The notes: a model not told the origin generated them from the sequence alone. Shown: positions 1-9,335, counted from the stretch's first letter. The stretch is 64,000 bases of DNA from an uncultured Odoribacter sp. (GCA_900541415.1 UQJP01000010.1:1-64000); one strand, 5' to 3'. Program-made: numbers and translations.

Positions 1-392
1 TTAACTTTCAACATCCATAATTTGCACCATCTGCCACCAAAATAAATGTTCGTTTATTTTGGATACTCCTGTAAAATCAAAGGCTCCCGCGCTTTTCTCT
101 CAAAAAATTGAGCCATAGGTATTTAATATTTCACATTTTTTCATACCTTTGTCCTAATATCATGATTATGTTCACTTCTAAAAACGAACGTATTAGATAT
201 TGGTTAAGTAGCTTATTATTAACAACTACCGCATCCCCTTGCCAGCAAAGGATTTCCTTTCATTTAAAAATTATTTTTTCTTCTGAAAAAATGTAACAAC
301 TCATTATCGGAAAATAATTCAGAACAGTTTATGAAAGGATTATATAGAATATTATAGCTTTGTAGAAAGTAAAAACCGTATAATCTTATTGT
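1..392. other. Left-edge intergenic region, no convincing gene
   Basis: I see no gene here. A 62-codon frame at 108-296 starts at TTG, has no recognisable family and is rich in low-complexity residues, so I treat it as chance. Positions 37-62 hold a perfect AT-rich inverted repeat, CCAAAATAAA with a six-base loop and TTTATTTTGG, which could be a weak terminator for something to the left. A short minus-strand frame ends with TAA at position 1-3, but a TGA 34 codons upstream makes it an unlikely gene end. The right part carries the promoter of the next gene. Confidence 0.5.
328..362 (+). promoter_or_regulatory. Putative Bacteroidota promoter for the DUF1460 gene
   Basis: TAGCTTTG at 355-362 fits the Bacteroidota -7 box TAnnTTTG. 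A weak TTTA lies at about the right distance upstream (328-331) as a -33 element. The start codon follows 30 bases later. Inferred from consensus only. Confidence 0.45.
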
Positions 393-1268
393 ATGATCCG
401 TTTGCTCACCATTTGCTGTTTTCTATTGTCCGCGGCCATAAATTGCCCGGCTGCTGCAACCATTTCAGAAGCCGACCGACAGATTCTCCGGTCGTTTTGG
501 GAATATGCCGAAAAACAGCAGTTAAGCAACTTGTCCGTTGAAAAACGCATTCCTGTCATCGCCCGTTTCTTTCTCGGAAAACCTTATAAAAGCAACACAT
601 TGAACGTCACACAGGAGGAACTGCCTGTAATCAATCTGAGAGAACTCGATTGCGTCACCCTGGTCGAGAATGTTCTCGCTCTGGCATACCTCAGCCAATA
701 CAACGAAAACGCCGTAGATTCTTTTGTTGAAAACATCATTAAAATCCGCTACCGGAACGGGGAAATCGAAGATTACACCTCCCGGCTCCACTATTCTACC
801 GACTGGCTGTATGAAATGCAAAGGCAAAACCTTCTTAAAGATGTAACCTTAGCCGCCGGGGGAATAAAATATTCCAAACCCGTGAATTTCATGTCTAACC
901 ATTATACGAACTATCCGGTATTGGCAAAAGACAAAAGTCTGCTACAAAAGATCAGGATAATTGAAACGGAGATCAGCCGAAGGACGTATTATTATATTCC
1001 AAAGGAGAAGATCAACAGCATCAACGGTAAAATTCAAAACGGAGATGTTGTGCTGATCACCACGAAGATCGCAGGTCTCGACACTTCGCATTTAGGCTTC
1101 GCACTAAAGCAAGGCGGAAAGACTTATTTATTACATGCCTCAAGCACAGGGAAAAAGGTGGTGATCACGGAACAACCTTTGCAGGAATACATGGAAGGCA
1201 TCCAATCGCAAACAGGAATCATCCTGGGAAGGATCACATTTCCCCTTCCTGACGATTCCGTGCATTGA
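393..1268 (+). CDS. DUF1460 N-acetylmuramoyl-L-alanine amidase-like protein
   Basis: The 291-residue product starts with a signal peptide of about 21 residues, so it is exported. The core motif LRELDCVTLVEN places a Cys at residue 87, and DTSHLGF places a His at residue 233. This Cys/His arrangement is that of the DUF1460 family, which has an NlpC/P60-like papain fold and is annotated as amidase-like. A role in trimming or sensing peptidoglycan is therefore likely, but the substrate is not shown by the sequence. It is followed by an LpoB-like and a COG3014 lipoprotein, also envelope genes on the same strand, 118 bases downstream. ATG at 393 follows a TAnnTTTG box by 30 bases, which supports this start. 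Confidence 0.8.
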   Translation: MIRLLTICCFLLSAAINCPAAATISEADRQILRSFWEYAEKQQLSNLSVEKRIPVIARFFLGKPYKSNTLNVTQEELPVINLRELDCVTLVENVLALAYLSQYNENAVDSFVENIIKIRYRNGEIEDYTSRLHYSTDWLYEMQRQNLLKDVTLAAGGIKYSKPVNFMSNHYTNYPVLAKDKSLLQKIRIIETEISRRTYYYIPKEKINSINGKIQNGDVVLITTKIAGLDTSHLGFALKQGGKTYLLHASSTGKKVVITEQPLQEYMEGIQSQTGIILGRITFPLPDDSVH

Positions 1269-1386
1269 ATAATGACCTTCTCCCGTTATAAAGGCGGACA
1301 ATTGAAACGGCTACACACCGATCGTTCATTTGTGGCATAAAAATTGTGAAATGAAAAAACAGGGAATTATTTAAAATAGAAATATC

Positions 1387-1989
1387 ATGAAAAACACTTT
1401 TACAGCTATTATCTTCCTGATTGCAGCCTTAGTGGTCAGCAGTTGTGCCGACCGGAAAGTATCACGGGTAAACAGCAACGAGGTAATCGACCTGAGCGGA
1501 AGATGGAACGACACGGATTCACGCCTGGTATCCGAAGAAATGATAAAAGACTTATTGGGAGCAAGATGGTTGCCTGTGTATGAAAGCAGGCACAACAATG
1601 CCCGCCCGGTGGTTGTGGTGGGCACTGTCACCAACAAGAGCCACGAACACATCAATTCGGAAACATTTATAAAAGACATCGAGAAAGCCATCATTAACAA
1701 CGGCAGTGTCCGTCTGGTACAAGCCGGAGAAAAACGGCAGGAACTGCGCACGGAACGCGAAGAACAAAACCAGGGATATGTTTCGCCCGAAACCGCAAAG
1801 AAATGGGGGCTTGAGTTAGGAGCCGATTTCATGTTACAGGGAACGATCAACAGCATCGTCGATTCTTATAAAAAAGACAAGGTTGTATACTACCAGATAG
1901 ACCTCCAGCTCACCGATCTTGAAACCAACGAAGTGGTTTGGATGGGTGACAAGAAAATCAAAAAGCAGGTCAACGACCGGGCATTTTGA
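1387..1989 (+). CDS. lpoB: LpoB-like penicillin-binding protein activator lipoprotein
   Basis: The 200-residue product has a lipoprotein signal ending in VVSSC with the lipidated Cys at residue 20. The rest matches the COG3417/LpoB pattern: SEEMIKDLL early, a central stretch on NKSHEHINSETFIKDI, and the C-terminal GADFMLQGTI plus LQLTDLETNEVVWMGDKKIKK. In Enterobacteria LpoB is an outer membrane lipoprotein that activates the bifunctional synthase PBP1B; the Bacteroidota version is inferred to sit at the same place, but its partner is not known from this window. It lies between a DUF1460 peptidoglycan-type enzyme and a COG3014 lipoprotein, an arrangement that suggests a shared cell wall role. 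Confidence 0.82.
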   Translation: MKNTFTAIIFLIAALVVSSCADRKVSRVNSNEVIDLSGRWNDTDSRLVSEEMIKDLLGARWLPVYESRHNNARPVVVVGTVTNKSHEHINSETFIKDIEKAIINNGSVRLVQAGEKRQELRTEREEQNQGYVSPETAKKWGLELGADFMLQGTINSIVDSYKKDKVVYYQIDLQLTDLETNEVVWMGDKKIKKQVNDRAF

Positions 1990-2010
1990 TTCCTTTTTAG
2001 AAATTAGCAC

Positions 2011-2040
2011 GCCGTATACTTCACCACGAAAGTATATGGC
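2011..2040. repeat. Inverted repeat between lpoB and the COG3014 gene
   Basis: GCCGTATACTT and AAGTATATGGC form an 11-pair stem with one G-T pair around an eight-base loop. It lies just before the ATG at 2043 and 29 bases before the more likely start at 2070. It may tune readthrough or translation of the downstream gene. No clean T tract follows, so it is not a strong terminator. Confidence 0.5.
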
Positions 2041-2069
2041 GTATGCTTTTATATTTTGATCAATCCCTT

Positions 2070-3455
2070 ATGAATCTTTTACGGCTTTCTATTATCGTTC
2101 TCTTTAGCCTATCTGCGGTAAGTTGTGCCACCTGGTACAAACGTACTGCCGCATTCCAATCTGCCGTATCTGCCGGGGATTTCGATCAGGCGGAAAAACT
2201 GCTCAATAAAGATAAGAAACAGGCTCAGGGCAAAAATAAGATTCTGTATTATCTCAATCAGGGATATGTGGAATTTATGCTGGAACACCCGGAAAAGAGC
2301 AACGAAGCGTTCGAAACCGCCGAACGTTTAACGGAAGACCAGCAAAAGAACGTATTGACAGAAGCCGCCGTCCTGGTAAGCAATCCTGAAATACGTCCTT
2401 ACAAACCGGAAGATTTCGAGGTCATTATGATCAATTTCTATAAGGCTATGAATTACCTGCGCATGAACAATATGGAAGATGCGTTGGTGGAAGTGCGCAA
2501 AATCAATATCCGGCTCCAGCAGCTGAACGACAAATACCCCGACCATAAAAACCGTTATCAACGGGATGCTTTTGCCCATTTGTTGATGGGTCTGATCTAC
2601 GATGCCGCCGGGGATGCCAATAATGCCTTTATCGCTTACCGGAATGCCTACGACACTTACCAAAGCGATTACTTAAAAAACTTCGGATTGGGCGCTCCGG
2701 AGCAATTGAAAAAAGACCTTTTACGCACCGCCTACCAATCCGGGATGCAGACGGAACTGGCCGCTTATGAAAAAGAATTCAATCTGAAATACACTCCCGT
2801 CCCCCCCTCACCCAACGGACAATTGGTTTTATTCTGGCTGAATGGTTTCGGCCCGGTGAAAGCCGAATGGGGATTGACTTTCGCGAAAGAAAAAAGAGGG
2901 GATGGGGCCATCGTATTCCACAATCAGGAAACAGGGCTTTTTTTCCCTTTCTTCTGGAATGCAGGTTATAGTGAAAGCGACCGGAATTCAGTTGCCAACC
3001 TAAAAATCGTACGGGTTGTTTTTCCTAAATACGAAGAACGTCCCCCGTTCTATCAAAAAGGAACGGTGACCTACAACCACACCACCTATCCTCTGGAAAT
3101 GGCGGAAGACATTAACCAAATTGCTTTCAAAACCTTGCACGACCGGATGATCAGGGAACTATCCAACTCTTTGCTACGGGTTGCTGCGAAACAAGGCTTA
3201 CAATACGCCGCTTCCAAGGAAAACCAGTGGTTAGGGCTGGCAGTGGGAATAACCAATGCGTTTACGGAAAAAGCGGATACCCGTAACTGGCAAACCCTGC
3301 CTTATTCGGTGTCTTATTCCCGGATTCCTTTGTCGGAAGAAGAGAATCACATCGAACTTCAATTTTCCAATTCCAAAGGAGAAAAAAACACCCAGCAAAT
3401 CACCATTCCGGGTAATGCTAAAAATACCCGTTTCTGGGTATATTCCACCCTGTAA
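2070..3455 (+). CDS. COG3014 family outer membrane lipoprotein
   Basis: From the ATG at 2070 the product is 461 residues and begins with a clean lipoprotein signal, MNLLRLSIIVLFSLSAVSC, with Cys at residue 19. An ATG nine codons upstream (2043) is in frame but would put polar residues before the signal, so I prefer 2070. The first half looks helical and TPR-like (AFQSAVSAGDFDQAEKLL, NQGYVEFML, EALVEVRKIN-type helices); the second half is beta-rich and resembles COG3014, a conserved family of unknown function. In several Bacteroidota this family neighbours LpoB-like genes, as here. Its job is not known; an envelope assembly role is a guess from context. Confidence 0.72.
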   Translation: MNLLRLSIIVLFSLSAVSCATWYKRTAAFQSAVSAGDFDQAEKLLNKDKKQAQGKNKILYYLNQGYVEFMLEHPEKSNEAFETAERLTEDQQKNVLTEAAVLVSNPEIRPYKPEDFEVIMINFYKAMNYLRMNNMEDALVEVRKINIRLQQLNDKYPDHKNRYQRDAFAHLLMGLIYDAAGDANNAFIAYRNAYDTYQSDYLKNFGLGAPEQLKKDLLRTAYQSGMQTELAAYEKEFNLKYTPVPPSPNGQLVLFWLNGFGPVKAEWGLTFAKEKRGDGAIVFHNQETGLFFPFFWNAGYSESDRNSVANLKIVRVVFPKYEERPPFYQKGTVTYNHTTYPLEMAEDINQIAFKTLHDRMIRELSNSLLRVAAKQGLQYAASKENQWLGLAVGITNAFTEKADTRNWQTLPYSVSYSRIPLSEEENHIELQFSNSKGEKNTQQITIPGNAKNTRFWVYSTL

Positions 3456-3797
3456 GCCAAACCCGGAAAACATTTTTCTCTTTCCCTTCCCCAATAAGCG
3501 GGTCAGTATCTTCCGGCAAAACCGCCTTTCCTCCCGAAGAAATTATAACCACCGTTTTTGAGGTGTATTGCAAAATAATATAAATTGGAATCTATACCCT
3601 TTTAAATACTACCTTTTTGAGTTTTGGAACAATCAGCAGCTCGGGGATAAGCCAAAGCGTCGGAATACATCCCGGTTTATTTTCCCGGAATAAAAATGCC
3701 TCCCAAAAGTCAGTCGCATAACTTTCAGGAGGCAAACCCTATATTTCAATGCTTTCTCTCCGGTAAACGGGTTTTACCTCGCTTATCGGTGAAAAAA
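3456..3797. other. Convergent intergenic region
   Basis: This gap lies between two gene ends. Overlapping short frames in it are extensions of shadow frames with no family resemblance. The only supported element is the minus-strand terminator at 3692-3734. Confidence 0.6.
3692..3734 (-). terminator. Intrinsic terminator of the M20 dipeptidase gene
   Basis: On the minus strand TGCCTCC pairs with GGAGGCA across a partly paired loop and is followed directly by five T residues (complement of 3692-3696). It lies about 60 bases beyond the dipeptidase stop. Confidence 0.65.
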
Positions 3798-5168
3798 TTA
3801 TTTCGCTATTTCTGCAAAATATTTATAGAACAAAGGAATCGTGGTAATTCCATTAAAGAATTGTTCCAAAGGATAGTTTTCATTGGGCGAATGGATGGCA
3901 TCAGACCCTAAACCGAAGCCCATGAGTACCGATTTCACGCCCAACACTTCCTCAAAAGTTGCAATAATCGGAATACTTCCGCCCGAACGCACCGGAACAG
4001 GCTGTTTCCCGTAAACTTTCTCGTATGCTTTTTCCGCCGCCTGGTAAGCCGGAAGGTCTATCGGGCAAACATACGACGGGCCGCCATGCAGATAAGTGAC
4101 TTTCACGGTTACATAATCGGGAGCGACCGATTCGAAATAATTCTTGAATAATTCGGCTATTTTCTCATGTTTCTGGTTCGGCACCAAACGGCAGCTCACC
4201 TTTGCATGTGCCACGGAAGGCAATACGGTCTTCGTACCTTCACCCGTATAACCTGCCCATATCCCACACACATCAAATGTCGGACGAATGCCTGTACGCT
4301 CGTTGGTTGAAAAGCCTTCTTCGCCTTTGACTTCCTTGATTCCCAACGATTTTTTATAGGTTTCAAGATTGAAAGGGGCTTTAGCCATTTTAGCCCTTTC
4401 CTCTGCACTCACTTCAAGCACATCATCATAAAATCCGGGAATCGTAATATGGCCTTTATCGTCGATAACATCAGCTATCATTTTACACAGCACATTCGCA
4501 GGATTGGCAACAGCTCCTCCGAACAAGCCGGAATGCAGGTCGGCATTAGGCCCGGTAACTTCCACTTCCCAATAAGCCAGCCCACGCAAACCCGTGGTGA
4601 TAGAAGGCACATCCGGCGCGATCATACTGGTGTCCGACACCAGAATAACATCCGCTTTCAACATTTCTTTATGTTCCCGGCAAAATTTAGGCAAACTCGG
4701 AGAACCTATCTCCTCCTCGCCTTCCAGCATAAATTTCACATTGCATTTCAATTGCCCGGTTTTCACCAAATATTCAAAAGCTTTGGCGTGCATAAAGCTT
4801 TGTCCCTTATCGTCGTCCGCACCGCGTGCCCATATTTTACCGTCCTTCACCACAGGCTCGAACGGCTGGGTTTCCCACAATTCCAGAGGATCGACAGGCA
4901 TCACATCCATATGGCCGTAAACCATCACCGTAGGGAAAGAAGGATCGATTATTTTTTCTCCGTAAGTCACCGGATTCCCTTCGGTTTCGAAAACCTCTGC
5001 CCGATCCGCCCCTGCCGCCAGCAAAAGAGATTTCCATTTCTCGGCACATTTATACATATCGGGTTTATGCTCGGCTTCCGAAGAAATGGACGGAATACGG
5101 ATCAACTCGAATAACTCATTCAGAAAACGTTCTTTATTTTCTTCTACATACTTTTTAATAGCTTCCAT
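3798..5168 (-). CDS. M20 family dipeptidase (metallopeptidase)
   Basis: A zinc-dependent exopeptidase of the M20 family, probably a cytosolic dipeptidase. Visible metal-site motifs are YGHMDVMPVDP, ARGADDDKGQ and GEEEIGSPSL, in the usual order, followed by a dimerisation domain (TGLRGLAYWEVEVTGPNADLHSGLFGG) and the C-terminal His-containing HSPNENYPLEQF. Starting at the ATG at 5168 gives 456 residues, a normal family length. The frame stays open for 26 more codons upstream to 5246, but that segment has no homologous look and includes the likely promoter region. It stands alone on its strand and ends in an intrinsic terminator. Confidence 0.88.
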   Translation of the reverse strand: MEAIKKYVEENKERFLNELFELIRIPSISSEAEHKPDMYKCAEKWKSLLLAAGADRAEVFETEGNPVTYGEKIIDPSFPTVMVYGHMDVMPVDPLELWETQPFEPVVKDGKIWARGADDDKGQSFMHAKAFEYLVKTGQLKCNVKFMLEGEEEIGSPSLPKFCREHKEMLKADVILVSDTSMIAPDVPSITTGLRGLAYWEVEVTGPNADLHSGLFGGAVANPANVLCKMIADVIDDKGHITIPGFYDDVLEVSAEERAKMAKAPFNLETYKKSLGIKEVKGEEGFSTNERTGIRPTFDVCGIWAGYTGEGTKTVLPSVAHAKVSCRLVPNQKHEKIAELFKNYFESVAPDYVTVKVTYLHGGPSYVCPIDLPAYQAAEKAYEKVYGKQPVPVRSGGSIPIIATFEEVLGVKSVLMGFGLGSDAIHSPNENYPLEQFFNGITTIPLFYKYFAEIAK

Positions 5169-5453
5169 ATAGATGTTTTTACAATTTATAATCTTCAATC
5201 TGAAAGGATGACAGGTAAAGATAGGGAAAATTAAAAGTAAAAACAAAACAACTTTTTCCCGCCGGAAGAATACCTGCTACGATTCTCCTAAGAAAAACGG
5301 CACCGGAAATAATTTTCAATATTCAATTCTTCATTTTCAATTAATTATTATACTTTTGTCGCGTGGAAATTCCAGAGAATTTTGGAGTCCCAAAGATTGA
5401 TTCGTAATTTCACAGCGTCTTTTATATACATAAATATTTGAAACGGCTAAATT
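5169..5453. promoter_or_regulatory. Divergent promoter region of dipeptidase and prs
   Basis: The 285 bases hold no gene. TACTTTTG at 5351-5358 fits the TAnnTTTG box and points towards prs, leaving a leader of about 90 bases. No clear -33 TTTG is seen. Confidence 0.4.
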
Positions 5454-6392
5454 ATGTCAGACCTTTCCGAAGTTAAAATTTTTACCGGAGAAAACAGCAA
5501 GTATATTGCTGAAAACATCGTTAAATCGCTTGATTTAAACTTAGGTAAAAAAACTTTATTACATTTCAGCGACGGGGAATTTGCAACAGCGTATGATGAA
5601 ACCGTAAGAGGTGATCATGTTTTCATCGTACAGTCTACGTTCCCGCCCAGTGACAATCTTATGGAGTTGCTCATGATGATTGATGCAGCGAAAAGAGCCT
5701 CCGCATACAAAGTGTGTGCTGTAATCCCGTATTTCGGTTTTGCCCGTCAGGATAGAAAAGATCGTCCCAGAGTGGCTATCGGTGCTAAACTTGTGGCAAA
5801 CTTATTACGCGCGGCAGGTGTCGACCGGATCATGACAATGGACTTACATGCCGATCAGATTCAGGGATTTTTCGATATTCCTGTCGATCATCTTTACGGT
5901 TCAACAGTTCTGGCTCCTTATATCCGTTCCCTGAAACTCGAAAATCTGGCCATCGCCTCTCCGGACATAGGGGGATCGAAACGGGCAAATTCCTGGGCTA
6001 AATTCTTTGATTCAGGTTTAGTGATTTGCCACAAAACCCGTGAAAGACCGAACGAAGTGGCCGACATGAAAGTGATCGGTGACGTAAAAGGTAAAAACGT
6101 GGTGATTGTAGACGACATGATCGATACTGCCGGAACCATCTGCAAAGCAGCAGGAATCCTGAAAAGTAAGGGTGCGCTCAGCGTAAGGGCAGTTGCCACT
6201 CATGCCGTTCTTTCCGGAGCTGCTTATCAAAGAATTGAAGAATCGGAACTTGACGAAGTTGTATTCACAGACTCTATTCCGTTAAAACAAACCTGTCCTA
6301 AGATCAAAGTGATCTCCGTGGCAGATATGTTTGCAGAAACAATCCGTAACGTTGTGGATCACAAATCAATCAGCGACCACTTTATTCTTTAA
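5454..6392 (+). CDS. prs: Ribose-phosphate pyrophosphokinase (PRPP synthetase)
   Basis: Makes 5-phosphoribosyl 1-pyrophosphate from ribose 5-phosphate and ATP, feeding nucleotide, His and Trp synthesis. At 312 residues it has the length of class I enzymes. Visible motifs are the catalytic FGFARQDRK loop, MDLHADQIQGFFDIPVDHLY (metal and ribose phosphate site), and the PRPP-binding loop VVIVDDMIDTAGT. It is monocistronic: its own upstream TAnnTTTG box and a terminator 20 bases after the stop frame it. Confidence 0.97.
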   Translation: MSDLSEVKIFTGENSKYIAENIVKSLDLNLGKKTLLHFSDGEFATAYDETVRGDHVFIVQSTFPPSDNLMELLMMIDAAKRASAYKVCAVIPYFGFARQDRKDRPRVAIGAKLVANLLRAAGVDRIMTMDLHADQIQGFFDIPVDHLYGSTVLAPYIRSLKLENLAIASPDIGGSKRANSWAKFFDSGLVICHKTRERPNEVADMKVIGDVKGKNVVIVDDMIDTAGTICKAAGILKSKGALSVRAVATHAVLSGAAYQRIEESELDEVVFTDSIPLKQTCPKIKVISVADMFAETIRNVVDHKSISDHFIL

Positions 6393-6411
6393 TACAGTTA
6401 CAATACAATTT

Positions 6412-6441
6412 AAAAGCGAAGCCCGTAGCTTCGCTTTTTTT
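6412..6441 (+). terminator. Intrinsic terminator of prs
   Basis: AAGCGAAGC pairs with GCTTCGCTT around a five-base loop (6423-6427), followed by a T-rich run to 6442. Confidence 0.85.
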
Positions 6442-6464
6442 TATCTCTTATTATTCATAAATTT

Positions 6465-7355
6465 GTGAGAAAACCAATACGCATGACTCCGGAAGAGGTA
6501 AAAAAGATTCTTAGATTTCAAGTAAACGAAATCACAGAACATCATATCTACAAACAGTTAGCCAACCTTCAGAAAAAAGAGCATAACCGCCAAATCCTAA
6601 GTGAATTATCGGCAGAAGAACTGAAACACTATCACTTATTGAAGAAATACACGAACCGGGAACCCGCTCCCCGTAAATTCAGAATATGGTTTTATGTGTG
6701 GACAGCCCGGCTATTCGGCCTGACTTTCAGTTTAAAATTAATGGAAAAGGGCGAGCAACTTGCACAGGAGAGCTACCGGACTTGCGGGGGAGGAACTTTG
6801 GCCGACCTTCAAAAACTGGCGGACGAAGAAGAAATTCACGAAGAAAAACTAATCGGCCTGATTAATGAAGAAGGCTTGAATTACATGGGGGCTATCGTAT
6901 TGGGGCTGAACGATGCTTTGGTGGAATTTACAGGAGCTTTGGCAGGTTATGCCTTCGCCCTGCAACAAGCCAAACTGGTTGCCCTGACAGGAGCTATCAC
7001 CGGAATTGCCGCCGCCTTATCTATGGCTGCTTCGGAATATCTTTCCACCCGTACCGAAAAAGATAAAAATAAAAATGCACTGAAAGCCGCCGTTTACACG
7101 GGAATCGCCTATGTTATCACCGTAACGGTGTTAATCCTGCCCTTTATCCTGCTTTCCAATGTTTATCTGGCATTGGGAATATGCCTGTTCGGGGCACTAT
7201 CTATCATTGCCATTTTCAATTATTATTACTCCATCGTCAAAACCGAAAGTTTTAAACGGCGGTTCACAGAAATGGCAATAATCAGTATGGGGATTGCTGC
7301 TGTTAGCTTTCTGATTGGCTATGCCCTACGCACGATAACAGGGATCGATCTGTAA
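6465..7355 (+). CDS. Ferritin-like domain plus VIT1/CCC1 family metal transporter
   Basis: A 296-residue fusion. Residues 1-140 are helical with ferritin/rubrerythrin-type metal ligands (QVNEITEHHIYKQL, SAEELKHYHLLKK, KLADEEEIHEEKLI). Residues 145-296 form the VIT1/CCC1 membrane domain with five predicted helices and the family signature GLNDALVEFTGALAGY and SMAASEYLSTRTE. VIT1 proteins move Fe(II) or Mn(II), in bacteria usually out of the cytosol; the ferritin-like part is thought to collect the metal. The first possible start is GTG at 6465; an ATG at 6483 would shorten it by six residues and is about as likely. It follows the prs terminator directly, so it needs its own promoter in a short gap. 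Confidence 0.85.
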   Translation: MRKPIRMTPEEVKKILRFQVNEITEHHIYKQLANLQKKEHNRQILSELSAEELKHYHLLKKYTNREPAPRKFRIWFYVWTARLFGLTFSLKLMEKGEQLAQESYRTCGGGTLADLQKLADEEEIHEEKLIGLINEEGLNYMGAIVLGLNDALVEFTGALAGYAFALQQAKLVALTGAITGIAAALSMAASEYLSTRTEKDKNKNALKAAVYTGIAYVITVTVLILPFILLSNVYLALGICLFGALSIIAIFNYYYSIVKTESFKRRFTEMAIISMGIAAVSFLIGYALRTITGIDL

Positions 7356-7366
7356 ACTCGATCCTG

Positions 7367-7762
7367 TTATTTCACGGGATATACCCAGGTCAGTTCTTTT
7401 CCGGGCTCCTGCACGATACGGTTTAAAGCATCCTGGGCTTCCCTACGGGTTTCAAATCCGTCGTAAGTCACCATATACAGGTTGTAGAAAGGCATGATCT
7501 TAGAATTATACCCTTCACTGATCAGGCGGGCACTGAACCTGTCGGCATTCTCTTTCACCTTAAAACATCCGGCCACAAGGAAATAATTCATTTCACGCAC
7601 CACCGGCTTCGGCTCTTCTTTCACTTCTACCGGAGCAGGAGCAGGGGTTGTTTCGACAATTTCCGTTTTTGGGGCCTCTATCGTTTTGGTTTCTTTCTTT
7701 TTCTTACAGGAAGAAAGTGAAAATAAAAAAGAAAGCGCCACTAAAATAACAATTGTTCTCAT
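7367..7762 (-). CDS. SPOR-domain lipoprotein
   Basis: The 131-residue product has a lipoprotein signal ending FSLSSC (Cys19), then a Lys/Glu/Pro-rich linker, then a C-terminal SPOR domain (YFLVAGCFKVKENADRF to WVYPVK). SPOR domains bind denuded peptidoglycan glycans at division sites, so it is probably an outer or inner membrane lipoprotein that reaches into the wall. Its end is 12 bases from the convergent VIT1 gene. A second SPOR lipoprotein lies at 29380. Confidence 0.82.
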   Translation of the reverse strand: MRTIVILVALSFLFSLSSCKKKKETKTIEAPKTEIVETTPAPAPVEVKEEPKPVVREMNYFLVAGCFKVKENADRFSARLISEGYNSKIMPFYNLYMVTYDGFETRREAQDALNRIVQEPGKELTWVYPVK

Positions 7763-7880
7763 AGTTTTTCCGATTTGATTTCTATCTCATACGTATTTAT
7801 GAGGGTAAAGATAATATTATAAAACAATTTTAACAACTGTAAAAGCCGGAAATTCAGAGGAAACAGGAAGACTCCTTCCC

Positions 7881-9335
7881 TTATGGCATTGTTTTTCTGT
7901 TTCTTCGTACCCGGATCAGGAATAAACCGACGAAACAAAGCAGGCCATTCAGCAGCAATATTTCAAAGCCGAAACGGTATCCCCACAGCCATTCTTCCGA
8001 ATAACAGCTAATCAGATAGGATAAAACGGGAGAAAGCAGGCAAACAATCGGTAAATACTTTTCTTTCACCTGATAAGGTGTGCACAAGCCGAATGCGAAG
8101 AGTCCTAAAATAGGCCCGTAGGTATACCCGACGGCCTTCAATACCACCGTTACTACACTACTGTTATTCAATTCCCGGAAAAGCACGATCACTAAAAACA
8201 TTAAAAAAGAAAAAGCGACATGCACCAAAATCCGTTTGCTTTTTTGTCCGGCATCTTTCGGGTCGATTTTCAAAAAGTCTATACAAAACGAAGTGGTCAG
8301 GGAAGTTAAAGACGAATCCACGGAAGAGTAGGCCGCTGCCGTTATTCCCAACAAGAAAAACAGGCCGGCCACCACACCGAAATAATGGAGCGATAAAAAA
8401 GCAAACACATCGTCCGACTTTCCCGGCAAAGAAATTCCTTTATCGGCAGCGAAAATATAAAGCAAAGCCCCTAACGACAAGAAAAGTACATTCGTAACAA
8501 GGAACAGGAAAGAAAAAGAAAACATATTCACTTTACAATCTTTCAAGGTGCGGCAAGTCAAGCTTTTTTGCATAATATTCTGGTCGAGACCGTTGATCGA
8601 AACGGTTATCGCGATCCCTGCCACCAACTGTTTCCAGACATTATGCCCGGAACGCCAATCGAAATCGAATACCCTCGAAAATTCACTTTCCCGAATGGCT
8701 GAAGCCGCTCCTGAAAAATCAAAATCCAAAGCCCGGCAGATCACCACAATCGTCAAAACCACCGACACCAGCATAAAAACGGTCTGCAATGTATCTGTTC
8801 ACACAATTGTCTTAATCCCTCCCCTCACCGTATAAATCCACACCAGGCAAATAGTAATAAATACCGTCACGGCAAACGGAATACCTACGGCATTAAAGAC
8901 GGCCAATTGCAACACACCCACCACTAAGAACAGGCGCAGGGAAGCCCCCACCAACTGGGAAACAATAAAGAAAAACGAGCCGGACAGCCGTGCCCGTTCC
9001 CCGAACCGGGTTCCCAGCCAGGAATAAATCGACACCAGATTTAATTTATAAAACAGGGGGATCAAAACCAACCCAATAACCACATATCCGATACAATTCC
9101 CGATGACGAGCGGCAGATAAGTCCAGCCGCTATTCCCCACTTCGCCGGGAATCGATATAAAAGTCACTCCCGACAAGGAAGTGCCGATCATCCCGAAAGC
9201 AACCAAATACCAGGGTGAATTACGGTTTGCCGTAAAAAAAGTCTCACTATTGGCATGACGAGTGGTGAAATACCCCACTAAAATCAATAATCCAAAATAA
9301 GAAAAAATGATAAATAACACGAGGCTTTCCGCCAT
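7881..9335 (-). pseudogene. Sodium:solute symporter interrupted by an in-frame TGA
   Basis: Read as one frame from ATG at 9335 this is a 484-codon SSS-family transporter with a single stop. The first 178 codons (motifs SPWYLVAFGMIGTSLSGVTF, STYSW-like YSWLGTRFGERARLSGSF) end in GGIKTIV, then TGA at 8801-8799, then TDTLQTVFML and 300 more residues with the later membrane helices, up to 7881. In this family the motif is normally GGIKTVVWTDTLQT, so the TGA sits exactly where a Trp TGG is expected. One G to A change explains it; no base is gained or lost. It is either a fresh pseudogene, a sequencing error or rarely suppressed. Other genes in the window use TGA as a normal stop, so recoding is unlikely. 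The substrate cannot be told. Confidence 0.85.

Noticed and set aside
108..296. 62-codon plus-strand frame near the left edge
   Set aside because: TTG start, no family signal, low-complexity sequence, and it overlaps the promoter region of the DUF1460 gene.
4449..5114. 221-codon plus-strand frame inside the M20 dipeptidase
   Set aside because: It is antisense to a clear gene with intact metal-site motifs, and its own sequence is His/Phe/Arg-rich without a family pattern.
8799..8801. UGA recoding as Trp or selenocysteine in the symporter
   Set aside because: Other genes in the window end in TGA (for example the polyprenyl synthase), no SECIS-like hairpin is seen right after it, and the Trp codon position suggests a simple TGG to TGA change.
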